Shown here one piece after another: positions 1-8,006 of a stretch of DNA of 25,814 nucleotides. Origin of the DNA: an uncultured bacterium (GTDB lineage Bacteria > Planctomycetota > UBA1135 > GCA-002686595); contig CADEGS010000001.1 in the NCBI GenBank assembly GCA_902826945.1, positions 113,568 to 139,381 on the forward strand. Direction: 5' to 3'. Within the stretch, counting starts at the first letter, position 1, and each line of letters begins with the position of its first letter. The notes under the pieces are model-generated. The model worked only from the letters and a program-made list of their open reading frames with translations. It was not told the DNA's origin and made no database searches. Position numbers and translations under genes: made by a program.

Positions 1-2116
1 AGGCCGCGTCGAAGGATCTTGACTCGCGCAGCTCGGCGCTCTGCGTGTCGAGGATCGTCGGCACGCCCGCGTCGGTCCACGCGTCGCCGTCCCACACCAG
101 CGCGGAGAGGGTCTGCGCGTCGTCGAGCGTGACGAGCGCGATCTCGTCCGTGCCGGGCCGCGCCACGAGCTCGACCCACAGCACGGTGCCGGCCGAGGGC
201 AGGGTGGCGTAGACCTCCTGGTCGTCGCTCCAGCGCCCGCCCGAGAACGTCCGGTAGAGCGGGCTGGCGTCGTCGTCGGCGTAGACGAAGAGCGCCTCGC
301 CCGAGCTCCGCTCGAGCGCCAGGTCGAAGCCGCGCTGGCCGGCGTTCGTGCTCGGGATCACGCTCTGCGGCGCGTGCAGCGGATGGTCCTCGCTCCACAG
401 GCGGCCGTCGAAACGGCGCAGGGTGAGCGTCGTCCCGTTGCCCTCGTCGCTGAGCGCGGCCAGGAACTCCTCGGCCGAGCTTCCCGGCGAGACCTCGTGC
501 ACGATCCAGCGCACGTCCTCGTTGAGCGGCGCGCCGCGGCGCGTCGCCCCCCACGTGCCGCCGCTGCGCACGCGCGAGCGGGCGCGCACGTCGTCGCCGC
601 TCACGTGCAGCAGGCGCGCCTCGCCGCTCTGCAGCGCCACGAAGGCGTCGGTGGCGGCCGGACGGTGCACGCCCAGGTTCGACTGGGGGCCGTCGGCGCC
701 CTCCCCGTCCAGCACCCCGTCCACGCGCGTGGTCGTCCCGCGCAAGGCGCCGCCGAAGAAGAGCCTCGTGCGATTCGCCGCCAGCGAGCCGGCGTCGACG
801 CCGGGGCTGGTCGCCGCGAGACGGAAGTCGTCGTCGGCCGCCTGCGCACCGCCGAGCAGCGCATCGGCGCCGGCCGGCGCGACGAACTCCGGGTCGTCGC
901 TGCCGCTCGGCGGCGGGACCATCGGGCCGACGACGACGTCGGGCGCGTTGTTCCAGACCAGGTTGAAGGTCTCGTTGAACCCGCTGCCGCTGACCAGCGC
1001 GATGCCCGTGGCGAGGCCGTCGGTCACCAGCGTGTCCTGGATCGAGCCGCTGCCGCCCGTGCCCTCCTCGTGCACCTGGTCGTCCGCGTTCTGGAAGAAG
1101 GTCGAGTGGCGCACCGTGGTCGTCGCGGCGGAGTCGGCCAGGAACAGGCCGTAGCGCCCGTTGGCGTACACGAGGTCGTTCTCGAGCGTCACGTCGCTGG
1201 TCTGGTCGAGGCGGATGCCGTCGCCCTCGCCCACGCCGCCGCCGTTCTGCGAGACGCGGTTGCCCTCGAGGTGCACGCGCTGCGCCCCCTGGACGTCGAT
1301 GCCGCGGTCGTTCGCGTACAGCTCGTTGTCCACCAGGTACACGTCGGAGCCGCCGTCGACGAAGAGCCCGCCGCCCGGCGCCAGGCCGGGTCGCGCCTCG
1401 ACGAACGTGAAGCCGCGCACGACGACGTGCGAGACGCCGTCCAGGTGCAGGCCGAAGGCGGCCTGCGCCGCGTCGATCACGACCGCCCCGGCGTCGCCCG
1501 CGTACAGCCCGGCCGGGTCGCCGCGCAGCTCGATCGGCGCGTCGGCGCTGCCGCTCGTGCCCAGCACCAGGCCGCCCGCGTACGTGCCGGCGCCGACGAA
1601 GAGCGTCTGGCCCGGCTGGATCTGCGTCAGCGCGTGGACGAGCGTGGCCCAGGCGTCGAGCGGGCCCGTGCCGCCGTTCGCGTCCGAGCCGCCGGCGCGC
1701 ACGTAGCGCGCGTCGGGCGGGTTGCGGATGAAGGTCACGTCGGCGGTGTCGTCGAGCGTGACCGAGCCGACCGACGCGCTGACGGTCTGCGTCCCCGCGA
1801 CCAGCGTGCTGACGGTGCCGGTCGTCACGCCGTTCGCGTCCGTGCGCGTCGCGGGCTGGACGACGCTGCCGCCGACGCCGGCCACCGTCAGCGTCACGCT
1901 CTTGTTCGCGAGCGGCTGCGCCTGGTCGTCGAAGAGCGTGACGGTCACCGTCACGCTCGTCCCGTCCGCCTCCGTGCCGAAGGGCGCCTGCGCGACGACC
2001 GTCGAGATCTGCGCGTCCACGCCCGGTCCGCCTCCTCCCCCTCCGCCTCCGCCGCACGCGGCGACGAGCGAGAAGCCCAGGACGGAGAGGATTGTGCGTT
2101 CTGCTCTGGCAACCAT
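1..2116 (-). CDS. Beta-helix lipoprotein with Ig-like domain, C-terminus beyond left edge
   Basis: The frame is open from the ATG at 2116 to the window edge (705 codons), so this is the N-terminal part of a larger protein. Residues 1-21 form a lipoprotein signal with lipobox VAAC (C21), followed by a Gly-rich linker, so the product should be lipid-anchored outside the cytoplasm. Residues about 34-125 resemble a Big_1 (invasin/intimin) Ig-like domain, with text such as LANKSVTLTVAG and DANGVTTGTVST. Residues about 135-345 open with a DUF1565-like stretch (YVRAGGSDANGGTGPLDAW) and continue as right-handed parallel beta-helix rungs rich in V-x-x-N and G-I-x-L patterns. From about 440 to the edge there are WS/WT-containing repeats (GRLWSED, GRWSDD, DAWTDA) that may be propeller blades. 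No catalytic residues are obvious. Binding or structural use at the surface is inferred. No clear Shine-Dalgarno precedes the start. Confidence 0.8.
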   Translation of the reverse strand, partial: MVARAERTILSVLGFSLVAACGGGGGGGGGPGVDAQISTVVAQAPFGTEADGTSVTVTVTLFDDQAQPLANKSVTLTVAGVGGSVVQPATRTDANGVTTGTVSTLVAGTQTVSASVGSVTLDDTADVTFIRNPPDARYVRAGGSDANGGTGPLDAWATLVHALTQIQPGQTLFVGAGTYAGGLVLGTSGSADAPIELRGDPAGLYAGDAGAVVIDAAQAAFGLHLDGVSHVVVRGFTFVEARPGLAPGGGLFVDGGSDVYLVDNELYANDRGIDVQGAQRVHLEGNRVSQNGGGVGEGDGIRLDQTSDVTLENDLVYANGRYGLFLADSAATTTVRHSTFFQNADDQVHEEGTGGSGSIQDTLVTDGLATGIALVSGSGFNETFNLVWNNAPDVVVGPMVPPPSGSDDPEFVAPAGADALLGGAQAADDDFRLAATSPGVDAGSLAANRTRLFFGGALRGTTTRVDGVLDGEGADGPQSNLGVHRPAATDAFVALQSGEARLLHVSGDDVRARSRVRSGGTWGATRRGAPLNEDVRWIVHEVSPGSSAEEFLAALSDEGNGTTLTLRRFDGRLWSEDHPLHAPQSVIPSTNAGQRGFDLALERSSGEALFVYADDDASPLYRTFSGGRWSDDQEVYATLPSAGTVLWVELVARPGTDEIALVTLDDAQTLSALVWDGDAWTDAGVPTILDTQSAELRESRSFDAA

Positions 2117-2218
2117 GGCGATCAAGGGGGGACTCGGTTCCGGCGAGAGGCCAAGGACTCGTCCCCCCTATCGACCGACCGCGGCGCCCGGGAGGCGGCC
2201 AACCGGACGATCTCGGGC

Positions 2219-2235
2219 GCGGAAGGTCTTTCCGC
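2219..2235 (-). terminator. Hairpin 3 nt after the small lipoprotein stop
   Basis: A perfect 6-bp inverted repeat (gcggaa / ttccgc) with a 5-nt loop lies 3 bases past the TGA of the gene ending at 2239. It has no T run, so it is a terminator or mRNA 3'-end hairpin by position only. Confidence 0.35.
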
Positions 2236-2238
2236 CGC

Positions 2239-2772
2239 TCAGCCGTCCGCTCGACCGGTCCACACGACCGGGCGGTCGGAGCGCCGCGGCTCGTCCGGCC
2301 ACTGCTCCTCGTGCCGGCGCAGCGCCAGGTCCGCCTGCAGCGTCTCGAGCACGTCCTGCAACGCGTGTGCCTCCTCGTGTCCCTGAGGCGCGGGCGTGGC
2401 CGCCTCCTCGGGAGTCCCCGCACCGGTGACGATCTCGAGGTCGGCCCGCACCTCCATGCCGAGCGGATCCTCGGAGAGGCAGAAGGTGACGCGGAAGTCG
2501 GCCGAGGCGTTCCAGCCCTTGCCGTAGAAGAAGGCGGTGTCGAAGTCCTCGCAGGGGCGCGAGAAGACCGCCACGCGCTCGCTCGCGAGCACGGGCCTGT
2601 AGCCGCGGCGCGCCATCGCCTGCTCGAGGCCCTCGATCAGCTCGGGCGCCGTCGCGCTGCGCACGATCACCTCGGGGCTCCCGCTGTCCGTGCGCAGCGG
2701 CTTCAGCGCCAGACACCCCGAGAGGACGCAGGCGAGCGAGAGGAGCGGGACGAGCGGACGGCGGGCGTGCAT
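2239..2772 (-). CDS. Small lipoprotein of unknown function (177 aa)
   Basis: The ATG at 2772 is preceded by a strong Shine-Dalgarno (GGAGGT, 7-nt spacing), which decides the start even though the frame is open far upstream. Residues 1-20 are a lipoprotein signal ending in lipobox LSGC (C20). The mature part, about 157 residues, is mixed alpha/beta with text such as APELIEGLEQAMARRGYRPV and AVFSRPCEDFDTAFFYGKGW. The C-terminal third is acidic and helical (HEEAHALQDVLETLQADLAL). I do not recognise the family. It lies downstream of the M6 protease gene on the same strand, separated by 128 bases that contain a hairpin and a short direct repeat, so it may have its own promoter. Confidence 0.8.
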   Translation of the reverse strand: MHARRPLVPLLSLACVLSGCLALKPLRTDSGSPEVIVRSATAPELIEGLEQAMARRGYRPVLASERVAVFSRPCEDFDTAFFYGKGWNASADFRVTFCLSEDPLGMEVRADLEIVTGAGTPEEAATPAPQGHEEAHALQDVLETLQADLALRRHEEQWPDEPRRSDRPVVWTGRADG

Positions 2773-2816
2773 GGTCGAGACCTCCGTGCGGGCGCGCGAG
2801 CGCCCGGGGAGGCTAT

Positions 2817-2835
2817 CGACCGTTCCCGACCGTTC
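2817..2835 (-). promoter_or_regulatory. Tandem 9-bp direct repeat at 10-bp period upstream of the small lipoprotein gene
   Basis: The sequence CGACCGTTC occurs at 2817-2825 and again at 2827-2835. The two copies sit exactly 10 bp apart, one helical turn, 45-63 bases upstream of the ATG at 2772. This spacing is typical of operator half-sites on one DNA face. The bound factor is unknown. Confidence 0.3.
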
Positions 2836-2865
2836 GTTGAGGGGGCGCGTCGGGGGAGCGCATCG

Positions 2866-2896
2866 GCGCGCCCCGGGGCGGGCCCCCGAGGCGCGC
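2866..2896 (-). terminator. Nested GC hairpin 4 nt after the M6 protease stop
   Basis: An outer 7-bp stem (gcgcgcc 2866-2872 / ggcgcgc 2890-2896) encloses an inner 5-bp stem (ggggc 2875-2879 / gcccc 2882-2886), giving about 12 bp. It starts 4 bases beyond the TAG at 2901-2903. No T tract follows, so it is not a canonical intrinsic terminator. Confidence 0.45.
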
Positions 2897-2900
2897 GGGG

Positions 2901-5369
2901 CTAGTGCTGCAGCCCGGCCAGGTCGAGCGCGCGCGGAGCGCGCGGCGCCACGAACAGGAGCAGCTCGCGCTGGTCGTAGCGGTGCTGCGCGTCGGTCGCC
3001 CGCACGAGCGGGCGGAACACGCCGGCCTCGAGCGGCACGCCGCTCAGGAGGCCGCTCGGGTCGAGGTGCAGCCCGGCGGGCAGGCGCGAGCCGGACAGGC
3101 GCAGCTCGAGGCCGTTCGCCCCGTCGAGGTCTCCCGAGCCGGTGTAGCCGGGCGCGAGCACGAAGTCGCCGACGATCCCGCGCGCGATGCCGACCACGGG
3201 CGTGAGCCCCTGGTTGCCGCTGCCGTACTCGAAGCGGATCGTGCCGTCGTCGCGCAGGAGCACGGCGACGTTCACCGGAGCGCCGCTCTCGAACGAGGAG
3301 GCCGCCCAGCGCACGCGCACGTGGTCGGCGGCGCTCTCGACGTAGACGTCCTCGTTCGCGCCCTCGGTCGTGAGGTCCGCCCACAAGGGCGCGATGCGCA
3401 GGCTCGAGCGCATGTACAGCGGGTCGGAGACGGGCTCGCTCGTGCACGGCACGAAGTCGACGAAGCCGTTCGAGCTCACGTAGAGCGTCGTGTACTGCGT
3501 CTCGTAGAACGGGAAGGGGAACGGGAGCGCCAGCGACCAGACCTCCTCGTCGGCGTTCCAGCCCTGCGCGACGCCCCCGCCGGGGAATCCCGGGCCGAGC
3601 GCGACCGTCTCGTAGCTCGGGTGCTCGCGGTACTCCGACCAGCTCGTGGCGCCCGTCGCGGTGAGCGTCGAGGCGTAGGCCGCTCCGACGCGCCCGGGCG
3701 CCGGCGCGGCGCCGACGATCGTGGGCAGCGCGGCGTTCGCGTACGTGAACGTCATCGCGGCGCCGGGCGCGGAGATCGAGGTGATCGTGTTTCCCGCCGC
3801 GATCACGTCGCCCTCCTGATAGGCGTCCAGGTTCGGCGACGAGCCGCCCGTGATCGAGGTCACGCCGCCGCCGCCCGAGCGATACGGGTCGCCCGAGTCG
3901 CCGCGGTTGGAGTTTTGCTCCATGTCGTAGTCGCCGTCCGCCTGGAGCATCGCCACCCGGTAGTGGCTGCCGTTCCCCGGCCAGCCCGACTGGCCGGGGA
4001 AGCCCTGGTCCGTGTTCGGATCGTTGAAGCCGAACGAGCCCTTGGCCTCGTCCACGTGCCACACCACGAGCCCCGCCTGCGGCAGCGCGGAGTCGAAGCC
4101 AACGGCCTGGCGGTTCTCGATCAGGAGGTACTCGCCGGGCGGGTAGCCGTTGTCCAGCCGGAGCGCGTTCGCGCCGCTCTCCAGCTCTCCCAGCACCTGC
4201 GCGCCGGGCCGCAGCAGCGCGGGCTCGAGCCAGCCGAGCTTCGCCTTGGACCACGACGACATGTGCGAGGGGTGCTGCTGGCTGCCGTCGAAGCCCCACG
4301 AGCCGGCCGCCATCACGTCCCAGTTGCCGATGCCCTGGCCCGAGCCGTTCGTGTCGTACAGATCGGGCAGGCCGAAGAAGTGCCCGAGCTCGTGCGTGAC
4401 GACGCCGATGCGCCCCGGCCCCGACCCGGAAACGCCCCACAGCCCGGGCGAGATGTTGTAGTTCCCGACGCGCACGCCTTCGTCGCTGGTCCAGGTCGGG
4501 ATCGTCCACTTGTGCGACCAGATGCGGCACTCGTAGGGCGTGCCGTACTGGTCGTCGGAGATCCACTCGGCGCCGTAGCCGGAGTGCAGGAACGTGATCG
4601 CGTCGATCCAGCCGTCGCCGTCCTGGTCGAAGTCGCCGAAGTCCACCAGCGCGTCGGCCGCCTCGAGGCCGTCGGTGATCAGGTCCCAGACGACCGTGCC
4701 CAGGCCGGAGATGCCTCCCGCGTAGTCCTCCTCCGTGCCGGGCATGTCGAGCCAGCCGACGACCGTGGAGTCGATCGTGAACTGCCCGTAGGAGTTCTCG
4801 AGGTAGTGGTCGCGCACGCTGCCGGTCGGCGCGAGCACGGGGTCGCCGCCGACGGCGTCCACGATCTTCGTCACGTCCGCGGCGGAGGGCAGCGTGCGGT
4901 TCTGGCCGCCCGGGCCATGGTCGGCGAAGCGCAGCAGGAGCACCAGGTTCGTGGCGCTGCCCGCGCCGCTGCGAAAGGCCGGCCCCGGGACGGGGCGCTC
5001 GGCCGCGCGCACCTTCTCGCGCCGCGGGGGTCGCGGCGCGGGGCGCAGGCCGGGCACGAGCCCGAGCGCGGCGGGGTCCGCACTCCCGAGAACGTGTGCG
5101 GTCGGCTCGAGACGACCGTCCGGGCCGCGGCGCGCGTAGACGAAGCGCCCGCCGGAGCGCACGAGCGCGAAGCCGCGCTCGTCCTGGAACCACGGGTCCA
5201 AGCCGCTCCCGCGCGCGACGATCCGCTCGACGCCGTGCGGTCCGGCAACCTCGATGGGCGTCGGGACGGGCGGGAAGACGCAGTCGTTCGCGCCGGTAGG
5301 CGCCGGGCCCTGGCCGGTGGCGAGGCCCGCAAGGACGATGGCGGGAGAAGCGAGGAGCGGGAGCCGCAT
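2901..5369 (-). CDS. Secreted M6-family zinc metalloprotease (immune inhibitor A-like), 822 aa
   Basis: The ATG at 5369 has a good Shine-Dalgarno (GGAGG, 5-nt spacing) and starts a signal peptide (MRLPLLASPAIVLAGLATGQ). The metzincin zinc site HELGHFFGLPD gives ligands H326, H330 and D336 with catalytic E327, and M353 in NWDVMAAG is the likely Met-turn. A calcium-type loop with D248, D250, D252 and D256 lies in the catalytic region. This order fits the M6 peptidase domain (about residues 140-460). The C-terminal part carries a He_PIG Ig-like fold that is interrupted: its first strands are at about 552-577, and the rest (RLPAGLHLDPSGLLSGVP) begins near 760. The intervening roughly 180 residues contain FPFPFYETQYTT and SSNGF, which resemble a nidogen-like or SNGF-type beta module. 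The likely role is extracellular protein degradation. The protein is translated divergently from the neighbouring two-component system. Family call strong; substrate unknown. Confidence 0.93.
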   Translation of the reverse strand: MRLPLLASPAIVLAGLATGQGPAPTGANDCVFPPVPTPIEVAGPHGVERIVARGSGLDPWFQDERGFALVRSGGRFVYARRGPDGRLEPTAHVLGSADPAALGLVPGLRPAPRPPRREKVRAAERPVPGPAFRSGAGSATNLVLLLRFADHGPGGQNRTLPSAADVTKIVDAVGGDPVLAPTGSVRDHYLENSYGQFTIDSTVVGWLDMPGTEEDYAGGISGLGTVVWDLITDGLEAADALVDFGDFDQDGDGWIDAITFLHSGYGAEWISDDQYGTPYECRIWSHKWTIPTWTSDEGVRVGNYNISPGLWGVSGSGPGRIGVVTHELGHFFGLPDLYDTNGSGQGIGNWDVMAAGSWGFDGSQQHPSHMSSWSKAKLGWLEPALLRPGAQVLGELESGANALRLDNGYPPGEYLLIENRQAVGFDSALPQAGLVVWHVDEAKGSFGFNDPNTDQGFPGQSGWPGNGSHYRVAMLQADGDYDMEQNSNRGDSGDPYRSGGGGVTSITGGSSPNLDAYQEGDVIAAGNTITSISAPGAAMTFTYANAALPTIVGAAPAPGRVGAAYASTLTATGATSWSEYREHPSYETVALGPGFPGGGVAQGWNADEEVWSLALPFPFPFYETQYTTLYVSSNGFVDFVPCTSEPVSDPLYMRSSLRIAPLWADLTTEGANEDVYVESAADHVRVRWAASSFESGAPVNVAVLLRDDGTIRFEYGSGNQGLTPVVGIARGIVGDFVLAPGYTGSGDLDGANGLELRLSGSRLPAGLHLDPSGLLSGVPLEAGVFRPLVRATDAQHRYDQRELLLFVAPRAPRALDLAGLQH

Positions 5370-5485
5370 GGATGCCTCCAGGGCAACGGGGCCGGGACGC
5401 GAGGGGGCGCCCCACTGTAGCCCCGCGGGCCCGATCCGCCACGGACCGACCCCGGCACGAGCGCAGCGGAGGGTTCCGCACTAGC
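5370..5485. promoter_or_regulatory. Divergent promoter region between M6 protease and histidine kinase genes
   Basis: The 116 bases between two divergent start codons must hold control signals for one or both genes. The only element I can point to is GGAGGG at 5468-5473, a somewhat distant (12-nt) Shine-Dalgarno for the kinase. No -10/-35 pair stands out at this GC content. Confidence 0.4.
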
Positions 5486-7105
5486 ATGCTGCTCGGGGCC
5501 CGACCCGGCGGCCGCCCCGCACGGAACGTGAGCGCGAACGTCGAGCGACGCGACCTGCAGATCCTGCACGGCCGCGACCGCATCCTGCGCCTGGTCGCCT
5601 CGGGCTGCCCGGCCTCGGAGGTGCTGCTCGAGATCGCGCGCTTCGCCGAGGAGATCGAGCCCGAGGCGCGCACGACGATTCTCCTGCTCGAGAAGGGCCG
5701 CTTGCGCCACGGCGCGGCGCCCAGCCTGCCGCCCGCGTACGTGCGCGCCGTGGACGGGTTCGAGATCGGGCCGGGGCGCGGCTCGTGCGGCGAGGCGGCC
5801 TTCACCGGCGCTCCGGTGATCATCGAGGACGTGCGCGAGCATCCCAACTTCCGCGACCACCAGGACGTCGTGCGCCTGGGCGGCTTCCGGGCGAGCTGGT
5901 CGCAGCCGATGCTCGCTCCCGACGGGGAGGTCCTGGGCACCTTCGCGATGTACTACGCGACGCCGCGGCGGCCCGGACCGCTCGAGGTCGAGTTCATCCA
6001 GTCGATGGCGCGCGTGGCCAGCGTGACGCTCGAGATGCGCCGCATGCAGGAGTCGCTGCGCGAGAGCGAGCAGCGCTTCCGCCAGCTCGCCGAGAACGTG
6101 CAGGAGGTCTTCTGGCTGACCGACTGGCGCAGCTCGCGCCTGCTGTACGTCAGCCCCGCCTACGAGCGCGTCTGGGGCCGTCCGCTGCGCGAGCGCTACG
6201 ACGACCCAGTGAGCTGGACGCGGCCGATCCACCCCGAGGACCGACCGCGCGTGCTGCGCGCCTTCAGCGAGCAGGCTCCGCTCGGGTCGTACGACGTGGA
6301 GTTCCGCATCGAGAGCGGCGCGGGCGAGCGCTGGATCCACGACCGCGCCTTCCCGATCAAGGACGCGCAGGGCGCGGTGGACCGCGTGTGCGGCATCTCG
6401 GCCGACGTCACCGAGCGCCGCGGGCGCGAGGAGCGCAGCCGGGAGGCGAGCCGCCGTCAGCTCGAGTCGTTGACGGGCGAGCTGCTCCTGGCCGAGGAGC
6501 GCGAACGCCAACGGCTGGCCGCCGACCTGCACGACGGCCCCAACCAGACGCTGACCCTGGCGCGCATGAAGCTCGAGGGGCTCCTGCCCGACGCTCCGGC
6601 GCGCCTGCGGAGCGTGCTGTCCGAGGTCGCCGGACTCGTCGCCAGCGCCAACCAGGCGACGCGCAACCTGGCCTTCCAGCTCAGCCCGCCCGTGCTGCAC
6701 GACTTCGGCTTCGAGGCCGCCCTGCGCTCGCTCGTCGAGGACATCGAGCAGAGCTGGCCGGTGCGGGTCGAGCTGCGCGTCGACGACGAGGCCAGCGGCC
6801 TCGACGAGCGCGTCAGCATCCTGCTCTACCGCGCGGTGCGCGAGCTCCTGGTCAACGTCGTGAAGCACGCGCGCGCGGCGCGCGCGACGGTCTGCGTGCG
6901 GCGCGACGGCCCGTTCCTGGTGCTGCGCGTCGATGACGACGGCGTCTCGTGCGACCGGACCTCGCTGGAAAGCGGTCGCGGGCTCGGGCTGCGCACGATC
7001 CGCGAGCGCTTGACGGGCTTCGGAGGTCGCATGGAGGTCGGCTCCTCGCCGCCGCACGGGACATCGATCACCCTGTACGCCCCCCTCCTGGAGGACTCGC
7101 CGTGA
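5486..7105 (+). CDS. Soluble GAF-PAS sensor histidine kinase, NarL/HisKA_3 class (539 aa)
   Basis: No membrane segment is visible, so this is a cytosolic sensor. Residues about 22-180 form a GAF domain with the motif GPGRGSCGEAAFTGAPVIIE. Residues about 193-311 are a PAS domain (SEQRFRQLAENVQEVFWLTD to GISADVTERR). The HisKA_3 dimerisation helix carries ERQRLAADLHDGPNQTL with phospho-acceptor H349. The HATPase domain shows an N box (RELLVNVVKHA, near 452), DDDG near 483 and GRGLGLRTIRERL near 498. The ATG at 5486 is favoured; a GTG at 5528 is an alternative, and upstream in-frame codons lack family similarity. The stop overlaps the regulator start (GTGA), so the pair is co-translated. The ligand is unknown. 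Confidence 0.92.
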   Translation: MLLGARPGGRPARNVSANVERRDLQILHGRDRILRLVASGCPASEVLLEIARFAEEIEPEARTTILLLEKGRLRHGAAPSLPPAYVRAVDGFEIGPGRGSCGEAAFTGAPVIIEDVREHPNFRDHQDVVRLGGFRASWSQPMLAPDGEVLGTFAMYYATPRRPGPLEVEFIQSMARVASVTLEMRRMQESLRESEQRFRQLAENVQEVFWLTDWRSSRLLYVSPAYERVWGRPLRERYDDPVSWTRPIHPEDRPRVLRAFSEQAPLGSYDVEFRIESGAGERWIHDRAFPIKDAQGAVDRVCGISADVTERRGREERSREASRRQLESLTGELLLAEERERQRLAADLHDGPNQTLTLARMKLEGLLPDAPARLRSVLSEVAGLVASANQATRNLAFQLSPPVLHDFGFEAALRSLVEDIEQSWPVRVELRVDDEASGLDERVSILLYRAVRELLVNVVKHARAARATVCVRRDGPFLVLRVDDDGVSCDRTSLESGRGLGLRTIRERLTGFGGRMEVGSSPPHGTSITLYAPLLEDSP

Positions 7106-7752
7106 CGATCCGGGCGCTCCTGGTCGACGACCACGTGATGCTGCGCGAAGGCCTGCGCGCCGTGCTCGACGGCGAGCCGGAGATCGAGGTCGTGGGTGAG
7201 TCCGCCGACGGCCTGGATGCCATCGAGCAGGCGCAGTCGCTGCGCCCCGACGTGGTCGTGATGGACATCTCCATGCGCCGCATGGACGGCATCTCGGCCA
7301 CGCGCGAGATCCGGCTGCGCCTGCCCGCCTGCCGCGTCGTCGCGCTCTCCGTGCACTCCGACCGGCGCTACCTGGAGCGCATGTTGGAGGCCGGCGCGAA
7401 GGGTTACGTGCTCAAGGAGGCGGCCGCCAAGGAGCTCCTGCAGGCCATCCGCGAGGTGGCGCGCGGCGGGACGTACGTCTCGCCGCAGCTGGCGGACGAC
7501 CCGCGCGCGCGCTCCGCCGGCTCCGGCGTGCCGGAGCGGGACGCCTACCGGCGCCTCGCGCCGCGCGAGCGCGAGGTGCTGAAGCTCCTGTCCGAGGGCG
7601 AGACCTCGCGCCGCATCGCGACCCAGCTCTCGATCTCGCCGCGCACGGTCGAGACCCACCGCCGCAACATCATGCGCAAGCTGGGACTGCGCTCGGTCGC
7701 GGAGCTGACCAAGTACGCCATCCGCGAGGGGCTGACCTCCGTCGAGCCCTGA
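7102..7752 (+). CDS. NarL/FixJ-family response regulator (216 aa)
   Basis: The GTG start at 7102 overlaps the kinase stop by 4 bases and has a Shine-Dalgarno (GGAGGA, 7090-7095, 6-nt spacing) inside the kinase gene. The receiver domain (residues 1-120) has the acidic pair D9/D10, phospho-acceptor D55 in VVVMDISM and the conserved lysine in KGYVLKEAA. The LuxR-type helix-turn-helix (about 148-212) reads LAPREREVLKLLSEG, then SISPRTVETHRRNIMRKLG. The kinase is the obvious phospho-donor. Targets are unknown; the divergent M6 protease gene is a candidate by position only. The stop codon lies inside a perfect 12-bp hairpin. Confidence 0.94.
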   Translation: MTIRALLVDDHVMLREGLRAVLDGEPEIEVVGESADGLDAIEQAQSLRPDVVVMDISMRRMDGISATREIRLRLPACRVVALSVHSDRRYLERMLEAGAKGYVLKEAAAKELLQAIREVARGGTYVSPQLADDPRARSAGSGVPERDAYRRLAPREREVLKLLSEGETSRRIATQLSISPRTVETHRRNIMRKLGLRSVAELTKYAIREGLTSVEP

Positions 7753-7772
7753 GCGGCTCCGCCGCTCAGGGC
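7746..7772 (+). terminator. Perfect 12-bp hairpin overlapping the response-regulator stop codon
   Basis: Arms gccctgagcggc (7746-7757) and gccgctcagggc (7761-7772) are exact reverse complements with a 3-nt loop (tcc). The TGA at 7750-7752 lies in the left arm. No T run follows, so it may work as a bidirectional or Rho-associated 3' end between convergent genes. Confidence 0.55.
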
Positions 7773-7822
7773 CGCGCCGCCTGGCCGCGGCCGGCGCGAA
7801 GCGCCGTGGCGCCGCAGGCCTC

Positions 7823-7841
7823 CTTCGCGCGCAGCGCGAAG
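7823..7841. terminator. Second hairpin in the convergent spacer
   Basis: Arms cttcgcgc (7823-7830) and gcgcgaag (7834-7841) form a perfect 8-bp stem with a 3-nt loop, midway between the convergent genes ending at 7752 and 8007. The rest of this 254-base spacer holds no gene that I can support. Confidence 0.35.
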
Positions 7842-7986
7842 CGATCGTCGCGCAGCCACGGAAGCACGTGCCTCCCGGATCACGGGTCGTCCAGCCGCGC
7901 GGCCAAGGCACGACGAACGTCCCCCCGACGCCTCGTCACCCGCCCCCCGCCCGTCCCGAGACCCCGACGAGCCAGCGGCCTCAGCA

Positions 7987-8006
7987 GCCCGAGCTCTCGC
8001 TCCGGC
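7987..8006 (-). terminator. GNRA-capped hairpin abutting the stop at 8007
   Basis: Read on the minus strand directly after the TGA, an 8-position stem (gccggagc / gctcgggc, one G-G mismatch) is closed by the tetraloop GAGA, a GNRA type. There is no U tract. It caps the minus-strand gene in the convergent spacer. Confidence 0.4.

Noticed and set aside
2767..2778. Identical 12-nt start context (tcgaccatgcac on the minus strand) at two lipoprotein genes, here and at 13490-13501
   Set aside because: Only 12 bases, flanks differ and the proteins are unrelated; chance is likely at this composition.
2239..5940. Very long minus-strand open frame spanning the small lipoprotein and most of the M6 gene in another phase
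   Set aside because: Shadow frame of GC-rich coding DNA; only its last 177 codons, after a strong Shine-Dalgarno, resemble a protein.
6868..6891. CG-alternating tract in the histidine kinase gene that could form Z-DNA
   Set aside because: It encodes KHARAARATV in the conserved HATPase region; similar tracts occur throughout because of base composition.
4871..7057. Long minus-strand open frame opposite the histidine kinase
   Set aside because: Antisense shadow of the GAF-PAS kinase; Arg/Ala-rich with no domain and no start signal.
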